Positions 1-5,882 of a DNA stretch of 10,279 nt are shown here, in pieces; the stretch's first letter is position 1; each line of letters opens with the position of its first letter. The DNA comes from Acidobacteriota bacterium (GTDB lineage: Bacteria > Acidobacteriota > Terriglobia > UBA7540), in assembly GCA_021828245.1 (NCBI GenBank), contig JAKASC010000066.1, forward strand, positions 1 through 10,279, written 5' to 3'. The position numbers and the translations under genes were made by a program. Under the pieces are notes generated by a model that was not told the origin of the DNA, made no database searches, and saw only the letters and a list, made by a program, of their open reading frames with translations.

Positions 1-269
1 GTTGCGTGGTGTGCATGGTGGCTTATCACAAACACCCGAACTTTAGTACGGTGAAGCATTTCCTGATCCCCTTGTTCGGGCTGCTGGCTAACTTGGCCTG
101 CATGGCGTTCTATTTGATTGGCCCCTTCATGGGCTATGGCACGAAAATGGAGCCCTTGCTGGCGCTTGGCATCGCGCTCGTCTGGGCGATTTATGGCGGC
201 ATTTACTTTGTCCGGTCGAGCAAATCCAAGGGTCGGACAACCCTGGTGGAAAGCCGAGTTGAAGCGTGA
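1..269 (+). CDS. C-terminal end of an APC-type amino acid permease (partial)
   Basis: This is the last ~88 residues of an integral membrane transporter. The reading frame is open to the left edge, so the gene starts outside the window and the GTG at 6 is probably internal. Two hydrophobic helices are visible: one begins HFLIPLFGLLANLACMAF and runs on to about IGPFMG, the other runs from about MEPLLALG to IYFV. A short basic, hydrophilic tail (RSSKSKGR) follows and ends at TGA 267-269. This layout matches the final two helices and cytoplasmic tail of the amino acid/polyamine/organocation family, which moves amino acids across the inner membrane, but the substrate cannot be read from this piece. 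The next gene begins 78 bp downstream on the same strand. The family call rests on the C-terminus alone, so another 12-helix transporter class remains possible. Confidence 0.7.
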   Translation, partial: CVVCMVAYHKHPNFSTVKHFLIPLFGLLANLACMAFYLIGPFMGYGTKMEPLLALGIALVWAIYGGIYFVRSSKSKGRTTLVESRVEA

Positions 270-347
270 AGAATTGCGGCACCCGAGATTGCTCCGTCGT
301 CTCCGGAATAGGGCAGGGCTTTGGCCGGTCGCCTATTCTAAACTGTC

Positions 348-1148
348 ATGTTGGACCTGGAATTCGCTGAGCTTTCCGATCTCGGAAACGTGCGCGAGGG
401 AAACGAGGATTACCTCGGCCATTTCGCCCCCGCCACGCCCGACGAGAGGCGTCGTCGTGGCTGGCTCTTCGTTCTGGCCGACGGAGTCGGCGGCCAGTCG
501 CACGGCGAAGTGGCCGCGCGCACCGCGGTTGAAAGTCTGCTCGACGGATTCAGGGACGCGCCCCCTGACGAGCCGGTCTCTTCCCTGTTGCCGCGTCTGG
601 TTCAGGACGCCAACACGCGGATTCTGGAGGCGAGCCACGCCGTCGGTCCGAGCGGTTCTGACATGGCGACCACGTTGGTCGCTTGCGCTCTGCGTTACGA
701 CCGCGCTACTGTGGCCCACGTGGGAGATTCGCGCTGCTATCTCATTCGCGACGGCCACGCCCGCCTCCTGACGCGCGACCACACCGTGGCCGCCGAACAG
801 GCGCGCCTAGGGCTGTTGGGCGAGGAAGATGCGGCCAACGCGTTGACCCGGCACATGCTGAGCCGTTCCCTCGGAGCCGGATTGTTTGTGAGCACCGAGT
901 TGAGCGATTATCCCATCGCGCCGCGAGACGCGATCTTGCTCTGCTCGGACGGCCTGCACGGCGCCGTCACCGACCCGGAGATCGCTCCCATTGTGGCCCC
1001 GGACGCTGACTTGAGGAGCGCCGCTCAAAGGCTGGTGTCGCTTGCCAAGGAGCGGGACGGCAGTGATAATATTAGCGTCCAGCTCATCCGCGTTCGAAGC
1101 GTGGAGCGGGTGGGCATGTATCGCGGGCGGCCCTACAAGCTTCTTTAA
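348..1148 (+). CDS. PP2C-type (PPM) serine/threonine protein phosphatase, Stp1-like
   Basis: This is a soluble metal-dependent protein phosphatase of 266 residues, the normal size of a single bacterial PP2C domain. All family motifs occur in order: DLGNVREGNED (residues 11-21, phosphate-binding Arg and first metal ligands), LADGVGG (43-49, metal-binding Asp), MATTL (106-110), HVGDSRCYL (124-132), the TRDHT element (142-146), LLCSDGL (197-203, metal-binding Asp) and GSDNISV (238-244, last metal Asp plus Asn). With every metal ligand present it should be active. It removes phosphate from Ser/Thr residues placed by Hanks-type kinases, and one is encoded 24 bp downstream, so the pair probably acts on shared substrates including the kinase itself. 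No transmembrane or sensor domain is seen. No Shine-Dalgarno sequence precedes the ATG at 348; a TATTCT hexamer lies at 334-339, 8 nt before it. Confidence 0.93.
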   Translation: MLDLEFAELSDLGNVREGNEDYLGHFAPATPDERRRRGWLFVLADGVGGQSHGEVAARTAVESLLDGFRDAPPDEPVSSLLPRLVQDANTRILEASHAVGPSGSDMATTLVACALRYDRATVAHVGDSRCYLIRDGHARLLTRDHTVAAEQARLGLLGEEDAANALTRHMLSRSLGAGLFVSTELSDYPIAPRDAILLCSDGLHGAVTDPEIAPIVAPDADLRSAAQRLVSLAKERDGSDNISVQLIRVRSVERVGMYRGRPYKLL

Positions 1149-1172
1149 CGGCTGTATCTTCATCCGTTGACG

Positions 1173-2141
1173 ATGACTCCAGTCCATCCGGGCGATCAGC
1201 TCGACCATTACCGCATTGAGAGCTTGGTCGCTCGGAGCGGCATGGCGTCTATTTTCCGCGCCACGGACTTGCGCACGGGCCATCCCGTCGCCATCAAGGT
1301 CCCCCATCCCGAAATGGAAAGCGACCCGGTGTTTTTTGAGCGGTTTCACCGCGAGGCCGCGATTGGCCGGCGGCTCGACCATCCGGGCGTGATGAAGATT
1401 CTTCCCGAAGACCAACCCAGCCGCATTTACCTGGCGATGGAGTGGGTGGAAGGGCGGCTGCTCCGGCAGATCCTGAATGAGGAAGGCAAACTTCCCATCG
1501 AGCGCGCCGTCCGCATCGCCCGCGGAATCTGCAATGCCCTTGAATACATCCACTCGCAAGGCGTTGTGCATCGGGATTTGAAACCAGAAAACATCATGGT
1601 GGACGCAAACGATCACATCAAGCTGATTGATTTCGGCATCGCTTCGAACGCCGGCGCGCGGCGCATTACTTTCACCAAACTGTCGAACACCATGGGCACG
1701 CCGGATTACATTTCGCCTGAGCAAGTGCGCGGGCTTCGCGGCGACGCTCGGAGCGACCTCTACGCTCTCGGCGTCATGCTCTACGAGATGGTGACCGGTA
1801 AAGTTCCCTTCCGAGGGCCCAATGCCTTCGCCATTATGAATGACCGGTTGCTGAATAGTCCGGTTCCGCCGCGCGAGCTCAACACGGAAATCTCTCCCCA
1901 ATTACAGGAGATTATTTATCGGGCCCTTGAGCGTGACCCTAAGAATCGCTACGCGAGTGCCAAGGAATTCGCCTGGGATTTGGAACATCAGGACGAAGTC
2001 GGCGTGGCTGAGCGCGCCGAACTCCGGGATTGGAAACACCGGCGCGAGCCGCTCGGCCGAAAAATTCTTTTCTACGTTGTGCTGGCGCTGATTCCCATCC
2101 TGATTTTCGCGCTGATGCTCTACTTGGCTCACATCCTGTGA
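1173..2141 (+). CDS. Hanks-type Ser/Thr protein kinase with C-terminal membrane anchor
   Basis: This is a eukaryotic-like kinase of 322 residues. I prefer the ATG at 1173; a TTG at 1167 adds two residues, and positions here count from that TTG. The kinase domain spans about 15-275: a degenerate glycine loop LVARSGMASIF (20-30), VAIK with ATP-binding Lys44, a helix-C Glu near 63, HRDLKPEN (135-142, catalytic Asp137), DFG (155-157), GTPDYISPEQ (177-186, end of the activation loop, typical of the PknB group) and SDLYALGVMLYEM. It should therefore be catalytically active. The last 25 residues form one hydrophobic helix ending almost at the C-terminus, so the kinase would face the cytoplasm as a tail-anchored protein with no PASTA, TPR or other sensor domain. 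It follows the PP2C gene by 24 bp, suggesting one transcript. The stop codon overlaps the base of a strong hairpin (2141-2174). Confidence 0.93.
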   Translation: MTPVHPGDQLDHYRIESLVARSGMASIFRATDLRTGHPVAIKVPHPEMESDPVFFERFHREAAIGRRLDHPGVMKILPEDQPSRIYLAMEWVEGRLLRQILNEEGKLPIERAVRIARGICNALEYIHSQGVVHRDLKPENIMVDANDHIKLIDFGIASNAGARRITFTKLSNTMGTPDYISPEQVRGLRGDARSDLYALGVMLYEMVTGKVPFRGPNAFAIMNDRLLNSPVPPRELNTEISPQLQEIIYRALERDPKNRYASAKEFAWDLEHQDEVGVAERAELRDWKHRREPLGRKILFYVVLALIPILIFALMLYLAHIL

Positions 2142-2174
2142 GGGGCGCCTGCCGGCGGCAGCTCGCGCGCCCCT
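2141..2174 (+). terminator. Stem-loop at the end of the kinase gene, terminator-like but without U-tract
   Basis: AGGGGCGC (2141-2148) pairs perfectly with GCGCCCCT (2167-2174), and inside it CTGCC (2149-2153) pairs with GGCAG (2157-2161). The stem begins at the last base of the kinase stop codon. The following bases (TGCCATTCTG) are not T-rich, so it is not a canonical intrinsic terminator. It could slow polymerase, protect the phosphatase-kinase mRNA 3' end or assist Rho-dependent termination. Confidence 0.5.
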
Positions 2175-2202
2175 TGCCATTCTGAGTGGTTCCGGCTATC
2201 GT
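2174..2202 (+). promoter_or_regulatory. Sigma70-like promoter for the Dph6-like gene
   Basis: TTGCCA (2174-2179, five of six bases of the -35 consensus) and TATCGT (2197-2202, four of six of the -10 consensus) are separated by exactly 17 bp. The ATG at 2209 lies 6 nt after the -10 box, where transcription itself would start, so the transcript may be leaderless. No Shine-Dalgarno sequence precedes this ATG. The -35 box starts at the last base of the preceding stem-loop. Confidence 0.5.
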
Positions 2203-2208
2203 GACCTC

Positions 2209-2910
2209 ATGCCGTCGCGGCCCAAGGCCTGGCTTTCCTGGTCAAGCGGAAAAGATAGCGCGTGGGCGCTCGAAGTGTTGCGTCGGCAGGGAGATTTTGA
2301 AGTCGTCGCCCTGCTGACGACGGTGAACCGCAAGTATGACCGTGTGGCCATGCATGCCGTGCGCGAAACCCTCCTGCGGCAGCAAGCGGAGAGCGCAGGT
2401 CTGCCGTTGGTCACCGTTCCCATTCCGTATCCATGTCCCAACGAGGCATACGAAACCGCCATGGCAGCCGCTATCGAACGGGCTAAGGCGGAAGGCGTTC
2501 GGCATGTCGCCTTCGGAGACCTTTTCCTAGAGGATATCCGGCGCTATCGGGAAGAAAAAATGGCCGCTTGCGATATGACGCCCCTCTTTCCGGTCTGGGG
2601 TTTGGACACCCGAGCCTTGGCGCGCGAGATGATCTCGAACGGCGTCCGCGCCCTGCTGACATGTGTGAACCCCAAAAAATTGTCCGGATCGTTTGCCGGC
2701 CGTGAGTTTGACGTTGAACTGCTGGCCCAGCTTCCCCCGGGCGTTGATCCTTGTGGCGAAAATGGAGAATTCCACAGCTTCGTTTATGCCGGCCCGATGT
2801 TTCATAAGCCTATTTGCATTAAGAAAGGGGAGATTGTTGAACGGGACGGCTTCGTGTTTGCCGATGTCCTTCCCTTATCCGAGCCATCGCCTCAGAATGA
2901 TGCATCCTAA
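2209..2910 (+). CDS. Dph6-like PP-loop ATP pyrophosphatase (adenine nucleotide alpha hydrolase superfamily)
   Basis: This 233-residue soluble protein matches the diphthine-ammonia ligase/MJ0570-type family. The N-terminal PP-loop SSGKDS (12-17) binds the ATP pyrophosphate and defines the N-type ATP pyrophosphatase fold. Family signatures follow: FGDLFLEDIRRYRE (102-115), LFPVWG (126-131) and the C-terminal GENGEFHSFVYAGPMF block (183-198), which is strongly conserved in Dph6. Archaeal and eukaryotic Dph6 activates diphthine with ATP and adds ammonia to finish diphthamide on elongation factor 2. Bacteria lack that modification, so this homologue should adenylate some other carboxyl-containing substrate that cannot be named from sequence. 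The length is normal for a single-domain bacterial member. It appears to have its own promoter and to be followed by a long non-coding region ending in an intrinsic terminator. Fold and family are secure; the reaction is not. Confidence 0.88.
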   Translation: MPSRPKAWLSWSSGKDSAWALEVLRRQGDFEVVALLTTVNRKYDRVAMHAVRETLLRQQAESAGLPLVTVPIPYPCPNEAYETAMAAAIERAKAEGVRHVAFGDLFLEDIRRYREEKMAACDMTPLFPVWGLDTRALAREMISNGVRALLTCVNPKKLSGSFAGREFDVELLAQLPPGVDPCGENGEFHSFVYAGPMFHKPICIKKGEIVERDGFVFADVLPLSEPSPQNDAS

Positions 2911-2945
2911 CCGAGCAGGCTTGCTCGCCGGACGGTCAGGCAGGG

Positions 2946-2974
2946 GCACGAACCTCCTGGGGGTTGGTTCGTGC
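2946..2974. other. 9-bp perfect inverted repeat
   Basis: GCACGAACC (2946-2954) and GGTTCGTGC (2966-2974) are exact reverse complements around an 11-nt G-rich loop. It lies 36 bp after the stop codon of the Dph6-like gene. No T-run follows on either strand, so its role may be mRNA 3'-end stabilisation or protein binding rather than termination. Confidence 0.5.
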
Positions 2975-3136
2975 GTCAGCTTTACATGCCGGTGAGTAAG
3001 AATTCCATTCCTCGGACATGCCCACTCTATGGATTTTCAAGAAGATATGAATGGAAACCAGGTTGCAAGAAGCCATCCACGAAGTGAGGGAAGGTGCAAA
3101 CTGACTGAGAGGGATTAGGGAGGGTACTTTTCCCGC

Positions 3137-3171
3137 CCTACGACGCCTTGGCCCATAAGCCTTGTCGTAGG
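3137..3171. other. 8-bp perfect inverted repeat
   Basis: CCTACGAC (3137-3144) pairs with GTCGTAGG (3164-3171) around a 19-nt loop that can form a small inner GGC/GCC pairing. No T-tract follows on either strand. It may be an element of a structured RNA that ends at the terminator near 3390. Confidence 0.4.
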
Positions 3172-3349
3172 AAGAACAACAGAGTTTCGTCCTCTCTCGT
3201 GTGCGAAGCGGCTTTCGGCTGCTGGATTGGGGCGACTCCCGAATTCGGTTGGCGATTCCCATGCAGAGAGCCGCGATATGCCAAGCTACGCGGGACGGGG
3301 ACAACAAGTCACCCGAGCCGGGCAATAGTCCCCTCCCTCGCGCTCGGGA

Positions 3350-3391
3350 ATCGGCCCGGATTGCATAGTCAGTCCGGGCCGATCTATTTTT
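3350..3391 (+). terminator. Rho-independent terminator (+ strand)
   Basis: ATCGGCCCGGA (3350-3360) pairs perfectly over 11 bp with TCCGGGCCGAT (3373-3383), with a 12-nt loop, followed by CTATTTTT (3384-3391). Stem strength and T-run are canonical for the + strand. On the - strand the bases after the stem (TTCCCGAGCG) are not T-rich, so it is at best a weak terminator for the convergent lipid kinase gene, which ends 30 bp away. It closes whatever + transcript runs through 2911-3350. Confidence 0.8.
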
Positions 3392-3413
3392 GGCCGCCAG
3401 CGGTCTTAGGGAT

Positions 3414-4358
3414 TCAGCTTGAGGACCGGTTCGGAGCGATCACTTTCAACCGACCGGGCAAAACCGTGACTTCGAGCGGCAACCTTCCGAGCGGCTCGCC
3501 GTCAATCTCGATTTTGGTCTCGCCATCGGCCTCAGCGCGCAATTGGCGCGCCCGCCAGTGGTGAGCTTGAGGACGCCGGTAGATGTTTCCCGAATAGAGA
3601 GGGGGAATCTCACGGATGAATTGCAGGCAGTTCATGTAATCAATCACCGTGATTTCGAATATGCCGTCATCCAAATGGGCGGTCGGACAAACGCACATGC
3701 CGCCGCCGTAGAAGCAGCCATTGCCGACCGCGACGTCCGTGACAAAGGCCTGCACGTCGTCCTTCCCGTCGAGCGTCATGCGAATTTCTTTCCCGCTGTA
3801 AATGATGAAGCTCTTCACGGTGGCCCAAAGAAACGCCGCGCGGCCGCCCAGAATGCGGGCGGGGTTTTTAGCGCGAGCGGCCACCTCGCCCCCGATGCCG
3901 AAACTCAGCAAATTAATAAAATAGCGCGTCATCGGGCCGCCGTGAGCGTCAAACGTCGCTTTGCCCACGTCTATCGCGAGGGTTTTCCCTTCGGCTAAGA
4001 TTTCAGCGGCTGAATCAAGGTTTGGAGGAACACCGAGCGTGCGGCGGAAGTCGCCGCCGGTTCCAAACGGCAAAATGCCGAGACATGCCTCGGGGTTGAC
4101 AGGCTCGTCTTGTTCCAAAAAGCCGTTGGCGACCTCATTAGCCGTGCCGTCGCCCCCGGCGGCAATAATCAGGTCATACCCTTCCCGTAACAAGGCGCGG
4201 GTGAGTTCCACGCCGGCGCCGGGCGCATCCGTCAAGCGCACCGTCACCGCTCCCAGCCGCCCGCGAAGACGATGTTCAATCTCCTTCCGCCGACGGCCGG
4301 CTTTGCCTCCTCCTGAGCGAGGATTAAGGACGACGGCGATTTTCCGGTTCGGCTTCAT
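3414..4358 (-). CDS. Diacylglycerol kinase family lipid kinase (YegS/DgkB-like)
   Basis: This 314-residue protein has the normal length of bacterial DAGK-catalytic-domain proteins. Visible motifs are NPRSGGGKAGRR (12-23, nucleotide-binding loop), the catalytic GGDGTANEVANG (68-79), LPFGTGGDFRRTLG (96-109), the second-domain element VGNGCFYGGGM (211-221), a Pro-Ala-then-Asp-Asp-Gly stretch (about 225-232), and near the C-terminus IDGEP, the usual second-lobe signature. Such enzymes phosphorylate diacylglycerol or related membrane lipids at the inner face of the cytoplasmic membrane. Which lipid is used here is open: YegS prefers phosphatidylglycerol in vitro, DgkB diacylglycerol. The gene lies 59 bp downstream of the SDR gene on the same strand and may be co-transcribed. 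The ATG at 4356-4358 is preceded by TATCCT five bases upstream rather than a clear ribosome-binding site. The stop is TGA at 3414-3416. Confidence 0.92.
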   Translation of the reverse strand: MKPNRKIAVVLNPRSGGGKAGRRRKEIEHRLRGRLGAVTVRLTDAPGAGVELTRALLREGYDLIIAAGGDGTANEVANGFLEQDEPVNPEACLGILPFGTGGDFRRTLGVPPNLDSAAEILAEGKTLAIDVGKATFDAHGGPMTRYFINLLSFGIGGEVAARAKNPARILGGRAAFLWATVKSFIIYSGKEIRMTLDGKDDVQAFVTDVAVGNGCFYGGGMCVCPTAHLDDGIFEITVIDYMNCLQFIREIPPLYSGNIYRRPQAHHWRARQLRAEADGETKIEIDGEPLGRLPLEVTVLPGRLKVIAPNRSSS

Positions 4359-4417
4359 GATGGAGGATATGCCTAGGGTGAAGCGCCGATTTTTAGCCGA
4401 TCATTAATTTTATATTT

Positions 4418-5410
4418 CTATCTCCGCTGGGAGCCAAGACGCCGTAGGACATCCTCGACCGTATCTTTTAGGGTCTCCAGGGGGTCGCGCGTCCTAAAAC
4501 CCAACTCGTTCTTCGCTTTGGTTGAATCACAATACCAGAAGCAGGCGGACATTTGGATGGAGGCGTCGTCCAGCTTGAATGATTTTCCTGCCAGGCGATA
4601 GAGGCGGTGCAGCCAGCGTGCGCCGCGCAGCGACGCTTGGAGCGAAGGCTCGAGCCGAGGCGCGCGCCGGCCGGAAATCCGCGCCACCTCTTCAATCATC
4701 TGGCGAAAGGTCCAGTTGACGCCGCCCAGCAGATAGCGCTCGCCCGGTCGTCCTCGTTCCATGGCGGCAATGGCGCCGGCGGCCGCGTCTCGGACGTCCA
4801 CAAAACTCAAGCCGCCGCGGGGAACAGCCAAAATCTGGCCTTCGAGAAAAAGCGCCACATCGCGCGTGGAGGAGCCCCGATCGTCGCCTGGACCGAGAAG
4901 TAAACTCGGGTTGACGACCACCACGGGCAATCTACGTTGCGCAAAATACTCAAGGGCGAGTTTTTCCTCATAAACCTTGCTGAGGTAGTACGGCCAAGCG
5001 CCGATCACTTCATAGGGGTAGCCGGCGGTTTCATCTCGGACGACCGGTTCGCGGCTGACGGCGATGGTTCCGGAGGAGGAAACGACCAAAACTTTTTCCA
5101 CCCCGTGTTCGAGCGCCGCGTCGCAGACATGGCGAGTTCCCTCGACGTGGGTGCGGAACAGTTGCTCGGCGTCCCGCGGATCGCGCGAGACCATTCCGGC
5201 CAGATGATAGATTTCCTGAACGCCTTCCGCAGCGCGCCGAACATGGTCACGGCGAACGACGTCTCCGCAAAAAATCTCGAATCCTGTTTCTTGCTCCCAC
5301 GGGGCCGCGCTTCGACACAGGATGCGCAGGCGGGCATCCGACCGCCGAAGCTGCTGAATCAAATGGCGGCCCAAAAAACCCGTGGCGCCAGTGACGAGGA
5401 TAACCTTCAT
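4418..5410 (-). CDS. Extended SDR NAD(P)-dependent epimerase/dehydratase (dihydroflavonol reductase-like)
   Basis: This 330-residue protein has a complete Rossmann fold. TGATGFLG (7-14) is the extended-SDR dinucleotide-binding motif, CGDV (48-51) follows beta-3, YHLAG (68-72) is the usual HLAA-like strand, VVSSSG (109-114) holds the catalytic Ser, and YYLSK (141-145) is the YxxxK catalytic pair. NPSLLLGPGD (167-176) is the substrate-domain motif shared by dihydroflavonol 4-reductase and HpnA-like sugar epimerases. All catalytic residues are present, so a redox or epimerase reaction on a sugar, sterol-like or isoprenoid substrate is likely, but the substrate is unknown. Its neighbour, a lipid kinase, hints at membrane-lipid metabolism, which is inference. 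It starts 27 bp after the antitoxin-like gene with no recognisable ribosome-binding site, suggesting coupling to that gene's transcript. Confidence 0.9.
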   Translation of the reverse strand: MKVILVTGATGFLGRHLIQQLRRSDARLRILCRSAAPWEQETGFEIFCGDVVRRDHVRRAAEGVQEIYHLAGMVSRDPRDAEQLFRTHVEGTRHVCDAALEHGVEKVLVVSSSGTIAVSREPVVRDETAGYPYEVIGAWPYYLSKVYEEKLALEYFAQRRLPVVVVNPSLLLGPGDDRGSSTRDVALFLEGQILAVPRGGLSFVDVRDAAAGAIAAMERGRPGERYLLGGVNWTFRQMIEEVARISGRRAPRLEPSLQASLRGARWLHRLYRLAGKSFKLDDASIQMSACFWYCDSTKAKNELGFRTRDPLETLKDTVEDVLRRLGSQRR

Positions 5411-5437
5411 TGGGAATGGGCCAGCGGGCGGCCAGAC

Positions 5438-5686
5438 TCAACGGCCGTCCATCAAATCAAACGGGGATTTACGGTCGTTTAACCGCACACCGGGTTGGAT
5501 CGTTCCCCGTGGGGCGACTTTCCAGTTAAACCGGTACTTTTCACGCCACGCCCGACGAGCGAGCGCACGCCGCAGCAAATCATGCACCAGCGCCTTCATG
5601 GGAACTCCTTGCTCGGCGGCCTTACGCTTCAACTCCCGAAATAATCGGTCATCCAGGTCCAGCGTGTTTCTCATCCGTAAAACCAT
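5438..5686 (-). CDS. VapB-like ribbon-helix-helix antitoxin without adjacent toxin
   Basis: A small protein of 82 residues, or 78 if translation starts at the ATG at 5672-5674, giving MRNTLDLDDRLFRELKRKAA. That N-terminus, a short beta strand of alternating residues followed by two amphipathic helices (LFRELKRKAAEQG, then MKALVHDLLRRALARR), is the classic ribbon-helix-helix antitoxin layout that binds operator DNA as a dimer. The C-terminus ends SPFDLMDGR, the toxin-embracing tail seen in VapB proteins normally followed directly by a VapC PIN-domain RNase. Here the next gene, 27 bp on, is an SDR enzyme, so the toxin has been lost or replaced. I prefer the shorter start because it aligns with the usual family N-terminus. 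The gene lies immediately next to insertion-sequence debris. Confidence 0.78.
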   Translation of the reverse strand: MVLRMRNTLDLDDRLFRELKRKAAEQGVPMKALVHDLLRRALARRAWREKYRFNWKVAPRGTIQPGVRLNDRKSPFDLMDGR

Positions 5687-5710
5687 GCGACAACCACATA
5701 CTTATGTCAA
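5682..5710 (-). promoter_or_regulatory. Possible promoter for the antitoxin-like gene at the IS edge
   Basis: On the - strand a perfect TTGACA (5710 to 5705) is followed after 17 nt by CATGGT (5687 to 5682), which matches only three of six -10 bases. Start of transcription would fall near 5675, directly at the inner ATG (5674). The -35 box lies just beyond the end of the transposase fragment, so it may be part of, or adjacent to, the IS terminus. Confidence 0.3.
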
Positions 5711-5732
5711 GCCCCTGTACTCGTCCAGTAGA

Positions 5733-5882
5733 TTAGTGACACAGGAGGTCCTTTCTTTGAGATGAGGATTGAGCGAGAAACTCCAGGGGGGTGAGGTAGC
5801 CGAGAGCTTGGTGAGGACGGACGGTGTTGTAGATTCGTTCCCAGGCCAGGAGTTGGCGGTTGAGTTGGGCGAGGGGGCGTTC
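5733..5882 (-). pseudogene. C-terminal fragment of an integrase-core (IS481/IS3-type) transposase
   Basis: About 50 residues are recognisable, centred on LNRQLLAWERIYNTVRPHQA and followed by LGYLTPLEFLAQ. This is the conserved end of rve-type transposases, where YNxxRPHxALGYxTPxEF follows the catalytic Glu helix. The stop (TAA) is at 5733-5735. The same frame stays open to 6092 but upstream of about 5882 it no longer resembles a transposase, so the catalytic DDE core is missing and the fragment is inactive. A plausible element end (TGTAC) lies near 5716-5720. IS481 versus IS3 cannot be separated from this tail alone. Confidence 0.7.

Larger units (their letters stand above)
2911..3413. other. 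Gene-free interval rich in stem-loops
   Basis: About 500 bp separate the Dph6-like gene (+) from the lipid kinase (-). Open frames here give low-complexity translations with no domain signature, so I call no protein. Several hairpins are visible on the + strand: CGAGCA/TGCTCG (2912-2927), a 9-bp stem (2946-2974), an 8-bp stem (3137-3171), AGCGGC/GCTGCT with one G-U pair (3207-3223), an interrupted stem bringing 3289-3302 against 3328-3342 around an inner CCCG/CGGG hairpin (3312-3322), and the terminator at 3350-3391. It may be the 3' UTR of the upstream gene, a separate small RNA, or both. I could not match it to 6S RNA, tmRNA, SRP RNA or RNase P RNA. Confidence 0.5.

Noticed and set aside
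807..1901. Long (364-codon) open frame on the - strand across the phosphatase and kinase genes
   Set aside because: It lies antisense to two genes with complete catalytic motifs, and its translation (His/Arg/Ala-rich) shows no domain. It is a by-product of GC-rich codon usage.
2936..3325. 129-codon - strand frame in the gene-free interval
   Set aside because: Composition is random-looking with no start context or motif, and it runs antisense through the hairpins.
3180..3391. 6S RNA, tmRNA, SRP RNA or RNase P RNA in the structured interval
   Set aside because: A ~200-nt size with terminator fits 6S, but the 5' and 3' ends do not form the closing stem, and none of the conserved cores of the other RNAs is present.
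3148..3564. 138-codon + strand frame running over the terminator into the lipid kinase
   Set aside because: It crosses an intrinsic terminator and the antisense strand of a clear gene; the translation is unrecognisable.
4937..5482. 181-codon + strand frame over the SDR gene
   Set aside because: Antisense to a gene with an intact Rossmann motif and YxxxK; no domain of its own.
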